Source of the DNA: Pythium myriotylum | Lineage: Eukaryota > Oomycota > Peronosporomycetes > Pythiales > Pythiaceae | DNA: 64,000 bases | NCBI GenBank assembly: GCA_023091665.1 | Contig: JALJCQ010000007.1 | Coordinates: forward strand, 1,302,001 to 1,366,000 | Direction of reading: 5' to 3' | In this document: one piece after another, positions 50,446 to 60,619 of the stretch | How positions within the stretch are numbered: position 1 is the stretch's first letter | Layout of the letters: each line of letters begins with the position of its first letter | The notes under the pieces: model-generated | What the model was told of the DNA's origin: nothing | Databases searched by the model: none | Seen by the model: the letters and a program-made list of their open reading frames with translations, nothing else | Made by a program: the position numbers and the translations under genes

Positions 50446-52119
50446 TCAGATTGCTGGGATCTTGATCCACTTTGATGGGTTCGCTTGGCTAGGCTTCTCG
50501 ATTCCTACAACCACTGGCAAGGATCATTATGTTAGCGTTAACCGAAGTCTCGGCAGATTTTTTGGAAGAAGCTTACGATCTAAGACACCTTGAGTCGCCT
50601 CAGGCACAAGCGTAGCCGTGACATCTGTGCTGTGACTTACATCCGGACTCACGTTTACTTCCAGGAGCCATACAGCAAGGGCATCGTCGATCAGGAAGTC
50701 GAATCCCAGCCATTCAAACCCGTGCTATTCGCAAAACATACATGGAGTCTGTCATTAGGTTCTTCGATGAGTGGACACTGACTATGCCTTACTCCAAGCT
50801 GCTTCATTCTTGGTCGTGCTGCTTGTATAGCTCGGAGTGCAACATGCTGCATCTGCGGGACTAACTTCTCCACCCACACATCTTGGCCATGCTGGTTTCT
50901 AATCACGGGAGACACTATGAGCGCAACCGCTTTGACTGAAGCGTAATTGAACCCACCTAAGTAGCTCCTGGATTTGATTTGAATGCCACATCAGTTCCGT
51001 GCCATCTTCTCTTAATGCATTTTTTTGGATTGAGAAGTTGCTCAGATGCGTGAACCCGTCCTCCAGTGTGTTGGATTGCAGCGAAAACGAACGCGAACAA
51101 AAGCGCAGATAACAGTCTTCATACCAATAAACAGTGAGAGGCTCCAACTCAGTGACAAGAACCCATTGTCGCACGTCGAACTTGCGATCCCGATTTCCTA
51201 GAAGCAATGGTCGTTCGATGTACTTCTGAACCACCCACGCAGTCTCGGTATGTTCACTACTTGATCCACTGACATGGAGTCGATCTTGGATTTCACGTTG
51301 TTGGGCTAAGGCCAGCAAATCACCAAAATCCTTGAGAAGGTGAATCCCTCGACCTTGCGATAGGTTGGACGGTTTGCATATCCACAGGTTGCCGTGTCCT
51401 GGTGCAATACAGTCGATCTGTTCATCTTTTTCGCGGAGCTGATGTATAATCGAGCGGATCTCCTGGTTACTGAATTGAACCACTTCCTCACTCTCGAGGT
51501 TGTACCGAAGCGAGTCCCACTGCTTGCTCCACACATCGAGGGACGCCAAATTCACGCTAGTCGAACTTAGCTCAAAGAAATTACCAACATGGAGGATTCG
51601 TTTGAGGAAGGCCAACGCTGTCGCAGTCTGTGAAAGAGGCTTCGTCGACTCGGATGAGCTTGACTTCTCATTCCACGCCAAGATCACACCAACCGCTCTC
51701 GCATACAGAAACAACGCAGCGACTTTCTCGGCTGCTCCGGGCTCAGCTAGGTTCACTGTGCGCGGGTAGAAAGCGTCCACGTTTTCGTCTCGAGGGAGTC
51801 CGTACAGGAGCTTGGCGAGCTCGTTCTTTTTGCTGAGCACGATCGCGTTGTGCAAGTGGTTGACAATCTGGTGGTCGCGCACGCGCGTCCACGCGATCTT
51901 GGCGTAATTGGTCCAGCGCAAGTCGAACTTGGGGAACTTGTCGTGCGGGAAGCGCGTCCAGCCACGCGCCTGCAGCTGCGCGATCACGTCCGGGAACTTG
52001 TCGTCCGCGACGAAGAGCCGCGGCGCCATTCCAAACGAGGAGGACTTCAAGGGCGGGAGGGAAGGAATATACTTAACTGATATAATGGGAGCCTCCAGCG
52101 TTTGTAACGATGTAGCCAT
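50446..52119 (-). CDS. Second TTLL-family enzyme (TTLL3/8-like)
   Basis: Four exons: 52119-50957, 50898-50793, 50724-50577 and 50513-50446; introns of 58, 68 and 63 nt; 494 residues. The 58- and 68-nt joins restore the TTL core: ELLR-NQHGQDVW and KQLG-HGFEWLGFDFLIDDAL, ending VWLLEVNVSPDVSHSTDV. The ATP site is LWICKPSNLSQGRGIHL, and the QKYIERPLLL and KFDVRQWVLVTELEPL segments fit the TTLL3/8/10 group, which includes tubulin glycylases. An N-terminal stretch carries many W/F residues like the family's initial domain. The ATG at 52119 lies only two bases from the stop of the PDZ gene; a start at 52029 (MAPRLFVADDKF) would leave room for a promoter and may be the real one. Confidence 0.88.
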
Positions 52120-52121
52120 GC

Positions 52122-53530
52122 TCAGCCCCAGGTGCCAGTGCGAGCGTGGTGGTCGGTTGCGATGCGCCCGAAGCGCACGACGACAGGGCGAGGAGCTTCA
52201 CGGAGCCGGTAGAGCACACGAGACAGTCCCAAGCCACTGACTTCTTGACCGTTGACTGCGAGAATGACCACGCCGTTCTGGATCTCGGGGTGCTTCTTAG
52301 CCTCTCCTCCGTCGAAGCATTCCTTCACTACAGCATATTGCTTGGACTCGTCCGATCCGAGCTTCATACCGATGGACTGCTGCTTGAAGACGACGTCAAA
52401 AATATTCTCCATTTCGTCCAGAGGATTGCCCGCTTGGTCGAGCGTCACTCGACGCACTGGGGTTGTAGCAGCCAGCGACGCCATCGACGGTGACGGGGAT
52501 GGAGGTGGTAGTGAGTTGCGGCCACGAGCAGGCGTTGAATCTGCTCCAAGTCCGACCGAAGAAAGACGGGTAACAATCTCATCAGCGTGATCAGACCCCG
52601 AGTCCGAGTCATGGTCTGGAGGGTACTCGATCTGCCGTTGCACAGGTGCCGGTGTTGGTGTCTTCGACGACGAGAAAAAGCCTTTGCTTGTTGGAAAATC
52701 TGACGCTCGACGTGCTGGCGTGGTATTCGCTGGTGGTGCTGGAGGAGTCGACGGGCGCGTGTAATAAGTTGGCTGCTGCTGAACTTTGGATGGGTGATAC
52801 CCGTTGTGGGTACCTTCAACATGCGGCTCATCCTTGAACGCGCCCACAACGTAGAGCTTGAGAAGATCTAGGAAGTCTTCGCGCTTCTGCTTCTCGCGCC
52901 GTTGTGTCGCAGTCTCCGGCGTGCGTCGTCCAATCAATGTATACGCGTACAGCTGCTGGAAGAAGAGTCCATTTGCCGAGTTGAGGTTCTCATCATTGAC
53001 CTTTGGTCCCCCAGGATGCGAACGAAGCCAGGGAAATAAGGCACTGGTTCACATCATTGAGGATTCAGTGTTCAGCTCACCATCGTTTCAGTCCAACAGC
53101 CTCAAGCGTACCTTGTGTTTGTCGTATCCGGCGTCTGCCTTAGCGAGCGAGCGTCAATGACATCCATCGGTGAAACGCTGCGTCCGATCGGTTCGTCCAA
53201 CTCGATCACTACACGTTATTTCCGGTTGAGACGCCCACTTCAACATCACAGACGCATGAAGTGGCTCACTCACCAACTCGCCGAGTTCGATTGTACAGGA
53301 CTTCTAGTTCATCCTGGATCTCGTTCTTGACGCGATGCGAGCTCTGGTTCGACCGCTGGATATTCTTCGCCTGTTGCAGGAGCCACTTTGCGGGCTGACG
53401 CGGGTCGCACGGGATGTCGTATGTCTGCGTCGACACAAAAAGTCTGCAGGCGAGCGGCTTAGCATGGCTGGGGCCAGCGCCGTCAGCTGGGCTCCGCGCG
53501 CACTCACCGGACGGTCAGCGGCTCTACCAT
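52122..53530 (-). CDS. PDZ-domain protein
   Basis: Four exons: 53530-53508, 53443-53274, 53208-53112 and 53043-52122; introns of 64, 65 and 68 nt; 403 residues. The tiny first exon gives MVEPLTVR and joins LFVSTQTYDIPCDPRQPAKW. The first 110 residues are helical and unrecognised. The middle is Pro/Ser-rich disorder. The last 90 residues are a PDZ domain (FDVVFKQQSIGMKL, then NGVVILAVNGQEVSGL and LREAPRPVVVRFG), which binds C-terminal peptides. The stop codon is two bases from the putative start of the downstream TTLL gene on the same strand. The role is unknown. Confidence 0.85.
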
Positions 53531-54317
53531 GGCGCCACTTCGTGCTGACTCTTGACTCGCTCGCGCTCTCTCGTGTGAAGTGGCGTGAAGGCGACACGCC
53601 GGCTACCCTCCTTCCTTCGAGGTGTCTTGCTCCTCTCACTTCACCTTCTCCGTTGGGGATTGCAGTCTACCAGACCACTTTATTTGATTTCACAGGTGAC
53701 ACGTTCGTTTCTCTCGAAAATAAGTACAAATTAGTTTGATATTACGAAGGTTATCAAATTGAGAGAGATGTGAATCAGGAACACAGAATTTCGCAAATGA
53801 CTGCAGTCTGAAGAGGAACAATCGCGTCTATGGAGCTGCTCATTGAGCTCTTCGAGCATACGGAGGAGTCGATGTTCCTTCGTAGATTTACCGGGGTAGA
53901 TGATTGCATGTTTTCAATTGGTCGTGATTGAGTTGCCTGTACAGTAATATTCGACGAGTCAGCAAGCCTACCCCGGGTTGGAGCTCTTGGCGGCAGAGCA
54001 AAGCGTCTCAGCACTCAGACGCCAGCGAAGCATCGATGCGCCTCAATTAACTGGTCAGTTCCAGCGGGTGAAGTGGTCTGGGTTTCACGGATACCAGGAC
54101 CACGGCCCGGAAGGTCTCAGCAGACCATCGCACCGTCAAGAAGAGGAATGAACGTCGCGATTTACCCATAATCGAAACAAATGGCTACGCTGATGACGAC
54201 TGTGTCTGTCTTGGCCGACTCTTGAGTCAACGGGCACGAGAGATCATTCCGGATTCCGCCGCCCTCGTGCTCCAACCTCCAACAACGACCGGCATCTCAG
54301 CTGAACACCGAACTTCG
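53531..54317. other. Spacer with a possible small minus-strand gene
   Basis: No established gene. A minus-strand ATG at 54034 gives an Arg/Ser-rich, mitochondrial-presequence-like start (MLRWRLSAETLCSAAKSS). Further down the same strand, RLLRMLEELNEQLHRRDC reads as a helix. I could not connect them with normal-length introns and a single frame. This might be a small mitochondrial protein gene or chance. Confidence 0.35.
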
Positions 54318-54866
54318 ATGGATCCTAGCCACAAGCAAGCCGCCGAAGCCATTCCGAGCGCGACCCCAGCTGCCTCGAGCAACCAGTCCCCATGCCCTCG
54401 CTCGACTCGTGGGTTCCGCGGCGAGTGGAGCAAGCTCACCGACGACCAGCGTGCGAAAGCCGCTGCGCACTTCGTGCAACAGCGCCATGCTGTAGCGACG
54501 GTTGGTGCAGCAGCGCTTGGTGGGGCGATCTTGTTCAATCGCAAAGGCACTCAGGCCCATCGGATCATGGGGCGAGTCTGGACTGGAGTCGCGATCATCA
54601 CGAGTCTCAACTCGTTCCGTATACGGGATAGCACAGGCAAGCTCACCTGGTTTCATGGCTTCTCAGCAGTTGCTCTCTCGTCGGCTGCAGCTGGAGTGTA
54701 CTTCGCGCGTACGAAGCAAATTCACCGACACAAAGCGTTGATGGGAGTCGCTTATGCGTCTACGATCTTCGCTGGACTGGTTGCATGGGCAACGCCAGGA
54801 AAAACTCTGCAACTCCCTTCGGTATGGGGATCCGGCGTTGCCTCTATCAAGACAAAGGATTTGTAG
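54318..54866 (+). CDS. DUF2306-like membrane protein
   Basis: 182 residues from the first in-frame ATG (MDPSHKQ). An N-terminal disordered region is followed by about four hydrophobic segments: VATVGAAALGGAILF, VWTGVAIITS, FSAVALSSAAAGVYF and VAYASTIFAGLVAW. Basic loops carry conserved-looking His: QAHRIMGRVW, TWFHGF and IHRHKALMG, the pattern of DUF2306 integral membrane proteins, whose His residues may bind haem or metal. The function of the family is unknown. Location is likely an internal membrane. Confidence 0.78.
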   Translation: MDPSHKQAAEAIPSATPAASSNQSPCPRSTRGFRGEWSKLTDDQRAKAAAHFVQQRHAVATVGAAALGGAILFNRKGTQAHRIMGRVWTGVAIITSLNSFRIRDSTGKLTWFHGFSAVALSSAAAGVYFARTKQIHRHKALMGVAYASTIFAGLVAWATPGKTLQLPSVWGSGVASIKTKDL

Positions 54867-54937
54867 GTGCCCTTGTATTTGACTGGATGTCTTGAGGACA
54901 TAAACATATACAAGTTTCACATTACGCTGCCGCGGGT

Positions 54938-56680
54938 CTACAGTCTCGATCTATCATCAATTTGTGGCGACAGGGAAACACGAAGTTGTCGAGGAGATTC
55001 TTCCCGTGCCTCCAGAGGCAGCTCAATCGCGTCGGACACACAAGCACTGACAGAGGGTGTAGGTGTGAGCTGTTGGTGCTGATTGCTACGGGACATATTG
55101 CGCTGCTGACGCACACGCCTCCTCATCGTCGAATAAAAACGGTTCTTGACAGCATTGTCCGTTCGCCCTGGAAGAAGGCGCGCTATATCTGCCCAGTGAT
55201 TTCCGATCTTCTCTCGAGTACGAAAAATGATCTCGTCCTCTTCTTCAGTCCACGCATCTTTATTGACGGATGGAGATAAGTGGTTTACCCAACGTTCGCG
55301 GCATTGCTTCCCGCATCGTCCGGGCAAGATTCGTGAGATCGCAGACCAATCGCTCGCACCAGCCTGCTGCACCGCAACCGCCAAGGCATTGTCTTCCTCT
55401 GGCGTCCATGGTCGCTTGCCAAGCTTTGTCATGTGTACGCGCCTGCGGTGTGGTGAGAGCGAATCTTTTACGAAGGGCGGATACGAGTCAATTGGTGATA
55501 GCATAGATGGCCCCGAATCAGCCAAATTCACATGAAGATGAGGATCGCCCATCATGACAGAGCCTTCTGATTTGGAGCCTGCTGTGCCAAACTTTCGATC
55601 TGTCTCGAGAATCCGTTGGTATGCAATAGTCGTCGGAGTAATCGCGGCGGCCTTCGGTGACTCGACTTGGTCGCCACCATCACAAGTTGCAGCTATGGTT
55701 CGGCCAGACGCAGAAGCAGCTAGAAGCCGCTGATACGCTTGAGATGTGCTAAGGATGGTATGGGGATTGGGTGGTGGGCTAAGCTGCACTGGTGGCATCT
55801 GCATTTGGAGTTCAACAATACTCATCAACCGCATAAGATCTTGTTGAAGGGACAAGACGCTCTTGCGTAGATGATCAATCTCAGATTCATGGCTCGCTTC
55901 CTTCCGCTCCAACTCTGCGATCTTGATATCCTGCTCACGAATACGCCTGCTCAGGCTGGAAGTAGATTTGCCTCTGTATTCTGCAATTCCTTCGCTCGTG
56001 TCGTTGTTGTACTTCTCCACAAGTTCATGCATTTTACTCATAAGCACTTCAATTGGGGACTTGAGAGGCACCACATCAGAGTTTTCGTCCTCGTCACTTC
56101 CGGATAAACTGAAGCATGTATTGACTGAAATGGTAGGTCCTTGTCGGGGACGATCCCTTAGGCGTGGTCCAGAACGATCTGCTTCAGCACCCTGCTCGCG
56201 CACAATTTCCTTATCCGTGGTGCTCTCGCTTGAGATATCCTCTGGGGCAACTGTAACAGCGGGAGAAGACTCATCGTGTGGAATTTCCCCCCTTGGGTGT
56301 GCGTTCCCGCCTTGAAGTGGGCTCCCTGTGGCACGACGCTTCGCCACAGGTAAAAGTTCACTCTCGATCGCCATAAGCGCATTCTTCGCGCGCTCAATGA
56401 GTTCATCGCGACGGCGTTTTAGTTGCTGTGGCTTGGGCTTCGCATACGCCGTGGCGAGATTGATGTGTGCGCTCCGGTGAGAGCCCGTAGTTTTCGTGGA
56501 CGTGGATAGCGAGCTCGTGACGGAACATCCATTTGCATGGGCAGGGGAATTCTCAGTCAGTTCACTGCTACGTGGACTACTGGAGTTGCTGTGATCCTCG
56601 GTCATCTGACGATCGTCGTGTAACTTGTCGACTGGAACTGCTGGCGTTACCGACCTCCGCGTGGTTCTGCTTTGGGACAT
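54938..56680 (-). CDS. R2R3-Myb protein with coiled-coil
   Basis: From the first in-frame ATG (56680, [11 protein letters not shown]) about 580 residues. Upstream codons are open, and a small exon at 56838-56805 (MTDSLMERRRY) with a good donor could be spliced on, so the true start is uncertain. Low-complexity N-terminus; a coiled-coil at roughly 235-290 ([19 protein letters not shown]); two Myb repeats near the C-terminus ([19 protein letters not shown], then [12 protein letters not shown], and [19 protein letters not shown] with [12 protein letters not shown] and [12 protein letters not shown]). It is a likely nuclear transcription factor, the second R2R3-Myb in the window. Its core is like that of the 37-kb Myb, but the layout differs (coiled-coil before the Myb domain). 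Divergent from CCDC22. Confidence 0.9.
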   Translation of the reverse strand: MSQSRTTRRSVTPAVPVDKLHDDRQMTEDHSNSSSPRSSELTENSPAHANGCSVTSSLSTSTKTTGSHRSAHINLATAYAKPKPQQLKRRRDELIERAKNALMAIESELLPVAKRRATGSPLQGGNAHPRGEIPHDESSPAVTVAPEDISSESTTDKEIVREQGAEADRSGPRLRDRPRQGPTISVNTCFSLSGSDEDENSDVVPLKSPIEVLMSKMHELVEKYNNDTSEGIAEYRGKSTSSLSRRIREQDIKIAELERKEASHESEIDHLRKSVLSLQQDLMRLMSIVELQMQMPPVQLSPPPNPHTILSTSQAYQRLLAASASGRTIAATCDGGDQVESPKAAAITPTTIAYQRILETDRKFGTAGSKSEGSVMMGDPHLHVNLADSGPSMLSPIDSYPPFVKDSLSPHRRRVHMTKLGKRPWTPEEDNALAVAVQQAGASDWSAISRILPGRCGKQCRERWVNHLSPSVNKDAWTEEEDEIIFRTREKIGNHWADIARLLPGRTDNAVKNRFYSTMRRRVRQQRNMSRSNQHQQLTPTPSVSACVSDAIELPLEAREESPRQLRVSLSPQIDDRSRL

Positions 56681-56945
56681 CTCCGTGGCGAGAACAGGCT
56701 GCGCTGACACAGGACGCGAGACGTCGCCGAAGGGAAGCGAAGAGTCGCTCGTTCTTCCAGATATGGCGATCGAAGGACTCGCCACATGCCGCGCACGAAC
56801 TTACTGTAGCGCCTTCTTTCCATCAACGAGTCGGTCATGCCTCTATTTTTTTTCGAAGGAAAATCGCACGTCAGAACACCACTCGTACTTATCCGGGTGC
56901 ACTGAGAGAAAGCGTTGAAGATTCTGGCGATCAAAGCAAGGTGCG

Positions 56946-59206
56946 ATGGCCGAGGCAGATCGCTTTCTTGTCGAGGCGCTGACGCAGAGCGAGTGGTGAG
57001 TGCATGGCGCCAGATCGATCCGTCTTGGCGATGGAAGGGGCTTCACGGGCATGAGCTGTGCTGTAACAGCATTCCGGCGGGGGCCAGCGCGTTCGAGCTG
57101 AGAGACCTCTCCAGCAGCACATTTGTGTCGATTATCTGGCGGTGTCTCGCGAAGATCCAAGCCGCTGAGCCGCACCTGAATCTCAGCATCCCAGATGACA
57201 CCGAGGTGCAAGAAGGTGTCGCAGCGAGACATCGTGTTGGCTCGCAACTCGCGAGTATTCTCAAGGTGGGCTAGTAGTTCGATTCCCGACGTGGGGGTTG
57301 TTTGATGGGGATGTTTACTAACTCGGGCTGTAGGAACTAGGCTACGCAGGAGACTGTGGGTATAATCATTTCCTCTATCCGAATGAGAAGGAGTCCCGCA
57401 ACATTCTATCATGGTTGGTGAGCAAGCTGCCTCGGTCGTCCACAACGGAAATACCGGCACGAGCGACGAAAAAGCTTGACACGATGAATAGTGCGAATTA
57501 CCTTTCAGAGGAGCGCTTAGCCAGCACCTTTTCAGCGTGGATGAAGAAGAAGTCGCTTTATACATTACCAAACAGAGACATCCCCCAACTGCGAGGCTAT
57601 GAGAAGTTGCCGCTTCTCACTACTCGAGTTCATCTTCCTTGGAGTATCGACTCCGCCAACAGTGATCCCCATACGCCATTCCTTCCGGCATCTCCACAAG
57701 GAGCGTCAATTACCCTATCAGTCCTCGAAGCACTGTCCTCTGCACAACGACAGGAGGCTCTCCGCATCGACAGTTTGGATGATGAGGATGACCAGGAGTC
57801 ATCTTTGATTGGGTCTGACTTTGGTGGACGCATCGTGGTACGAACTCTTGAAGCACCAGTGGAGGCATTATGGACTTACAATCTCGTAACAAGCAGGAAA
57901 ATGCAAATGAAGGAGTCTATGACGGCGTCAATCCAGACAACGACGAGAGTTTCAACGCAGCCGAAGGTCCCGGACTTCACATCCCGCCTTTCTTTGTATC
58001 AGCGGCAGGCGTGCTACGAGAGAATGCTCTCGCTAAGTTGGAGTCTCAAGATAACGAGTACCAAGATGTTGTTGCCAACGCGGGGTCTAATCCATCCGGC
58101 AAGTCGTCCAAGGAGGTAAATTTTGTGAGTTTTCTCTGAGGCGAAAACCGCTAACTTTTTGATTCACTGCCCCAGACTGAAATGCTCGAGGAAGAGGCTC
58201 GGCAAGCAACGCTTGAGCACATTCACGCCCGCCTCCTTGAGACCCAGCAGCATATCGAACAGCTCCGAGACCAACTCAGTCGCGACCAAGATGTTGTTCT
58301 TGCAGTTCAACGTCGTGTAGAAGAGTCAAAACTCCGCGGAGTGCAGCTCAGACATGAACTGGCAACGAAACGTCAGCTACTCGATCTGCTCCCACAAGCA
58401 GAAGATAACATGAAGAAGCTTCAGGTGTGTGCAGACTGTAGATGGAGAAATGGCTTGACGTTACGAGTACTGACGAACGTAAAACATAGAGTGTTTGCGA
58501 CAAGAACGAAGCGAAATTAACGGAGCTTGCACAAGAATGGGAAAAACACAAGCTACCACTAGCTCAGGAGGAGCAAACCCTTTTGTCAATGAAGTCTAAT
58601 CGAAAAGCACGGTGTCGTCAGTTCTTAGCCGAGATGAAGGTCTTTCGTGCCGAGATGCAGACAATGGCGACCGCGATTCAAGACAAGATGGAATCCTTGC
58701 GTGCGCTGGACAAGGTGTACAGCACGCTTCCCCAGAACATCAACCGCCATTCATACACGAACCGAATTATGGATATCATAAAACAGGTTCACAAGCAAAA
58801 GCAAGAGATCAGTAAGATCATTGAAGACATCAAGTCAATCCAAAAACAACTAAACTTCAGTTCTGAGAAACTCAAGCGGAGCGAAGCTGTCACCGATGAG
58901 AAGCTGTTTGGCGAGGCGAGCAAGCAAGTCAGCGGCAACAGTGCTTCCGCGAGGGATCCGAATAACCCATACGTCGAGTGTTACCGCAAGTTTGCCCAAG
59001 TGCGCGAGCTATTCGAGGAGCTGATTCTCGTCGTTGGCGATGTTGGCAAGAAGGAAAACAACGCGCGGGACTTGGAGAATTGGATCACGCAGCTGCAGAG
59101 TCGCGACACCAGCGCTCAGCTCGATCGTGTGCTTGCAGACCTGCAGAGTGTCCGCCAAGAGAATGCTACTCTGAATGACCAGCTACGTGCGCTTCGCACG
59201 GTGTGA
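56946..59206 (+). CDS. CCDC22: CCDC22 homologue (Commander/CCC complex)
   Basis: Six exons: 56946-56995, 57070-57265, 57334-57837, 57897-58115, 58176-58424 and 58490-59206; introns of 59-74 nt; 644 residues (human CCDC22 is 627). The N-terminus MAEADRFLVEALTQSE with the join to CIPAGASAFELRDLSSST matches the NN-CH domain of CCDC22, and ELGYAGDCGYNHFLYPNEKE its conserved 'GY--FLYP'. The C-terminal coiled-coil has LPQNINRHSYTNRIMDIIK and RKQKEEI-type helices, ending in QENATLNDQLRAL. CCDC22 works with CCDC93 and COMMD proteins in endosomal cargo recycling. Divergent from the Myb gene. Confidence 0.93.
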
Positions 59207-60205
59207 TCGCAACATGTTCTACATGTTGCTGTAATCAGACAATCAAATTTACTCTATGAAGTGGTTGCATCAGTTCTTAGTGTTGATGACGAGGGCACGA
59301 CCCATGAAAATCGCGCCATTCTCGAATCCGCGACGAAGGTCGCTCTGGACTCTGGCGCCTTCCCCATGTCCGCCGTCATCGTCGCTGTCGCCCGTGGATC
59401 GCCATCCATCCCCGAGTCGATCCTACCGCTGCTCCTCTCCGCGATCGCGCCAGACGCAGACAGCAACTCGCTCCAAGACCACGGCGCCGCGCTAAAAGAC
59501 GACTGGGCGGCGTGTCTAAAGCGAGAAGGCTTCGTTCTAGCGGAAGGAAGCGTCGACTACCACCAGGTCCAGGCGCTCAGTGCTGCCATCACGCGATTCT
59601 TGCTGAAAACCAGCGGGAACAACGTTGAGATCGACACCATGAAGGTGCCTCAGATCATCGTGCGCATGTGTGAATACGCGGGCGCAGTATTCCAGACTTG
59701 CTTTGGACCTCCACCAATTACTCGAGAAGTCTCTGGTGAGAAGGAGGATGTCGTCCCGAAGGGCGAATCCGATGGTTGTCGTTTGTGCGACGTCAACTTG
59801 CTGCCTCTCAAGGCAGACGAACTCCGTGAGCCTTCGGTGCTAGAAGTCTTTCCGTATGACGAAGCGTTCCATGGACTTCAGGGCGAGTTGCGCGAGCTTG
59901 AAAGACAAGCTAACACGCTGCACTTGCGCCTTGAGGGATTCACCGCGGACAACGACGAGCTCCAGTTACAGCTGGACACGCTCGACGATCGCATGACTCA
60001 TCGGCTTGCTCGCGCTCGTGCTCGCTACATCAGGCACATCGCTCGCTTGGACGAAGAGTGGCTCATGGACTCGGAGACGATCGAGCAGAACGAGTTGCCG
60101 TGCGCGGGGTGCGCCGAGAATCGCGCTCGGAAGCCGCGTCTGTCGTATCCTTCGCCAGCCTCCGTGTCCCCGTCCGCCGCTGGGAGGGCTGTCGTCGGCA
60201 AGTAG
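59207..60205 (+). CDS. Coiled-coil protein with Cys pairs; start unresolved
   Basis: The stop is at 60203-60205. The frame is open from 59207 but has no ATG before 59366 (MSAVIVAVARGSP), although the upstream codons (LLYEVVASVLSVDDEG and NRAILESATKVALDSGAF) read as real protein. The start may be a near-cognate codon, or a 36-nt intron (donor at 59204) could join the frame to the end of CCDC22; neither is proven. The protein has a helical N-half, a CRLC pair (about residue 170), a coiled-coil (LQGELRELERQANTLHLRL) and a second Cys pair (LPCAGCAEN) near the end, which could form one zinc site. No family recognised. Confidence 0.6.
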   Translation, partial: SQHVLHVAVIRQSNLLYEVVASVLSVDDEGTTHENRAILESATKVALDSGAFPMSAVIVAVARGSPSIPESILPLLLSAIAPDADSNSLQDHGAALKDDWAACLKREGFVLAEGSVDYHQVQALSAAITRFLLKTSGNNVEIDTMKVPQIIVRMCEYAGAVFQTCFGPPPITREVSGEKEDVVPKGESDGCRLCDVNLLPLKADELREPSVLEVFPYDEAFHGLQGELRELERQANTLHLRLEGFTADNDELQLQLDTLDDRMTHRLARARARYIRHIARLDEEWLMDSETIEQNELPCAGCAENRARKPRLSYPSPASVSPSAAGRAVVGK

Positions 60206-60619
60206 GGTCCAGGCAGCGTTGCCATAGGCAGCTTTCGTTGCTGCGTGCGTATCCCCTATCTAATCCCACCGCGGCTGGTGGCCTCCATCACTCATCATCC
60301 TGGACACTTCAACGTTCTCGGACGAGAGTTTCTACCAATCGCAGGCCATCGTTTGTTATTGGCCAAAACCCCGCTGTCTCCTCTGTTTCAAAATTGGGTT
60401 TTTGGATTTTCGTAACCCCGTCGGAAACCTACTCCTTTCCCTTCCAGGAGGCTGTTGGTTGCCCCCCGAGAAGAGAAAGAGCGCGAAAATCCGCGTCCTC
60501 CGGCGACGTCGCGAGCGCGAGGAAGTCGCCCCATCCACGCCACACCACGCGGAACGCCCCGGCGAGTCGGAGGAGCACGCGATCGGACGGCGGCCTCGGC
60601 GCGCGAGCCGGTGCAGCGG
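60206..60619. other. Promoter/leader region of the CM1 gene
   Basis: 414 bases without an established gene. The frame of the next gene is open upstream to about 60455 but has no ATG before 60620. Probably promoter and 5' leader. Confidence 0.45.
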
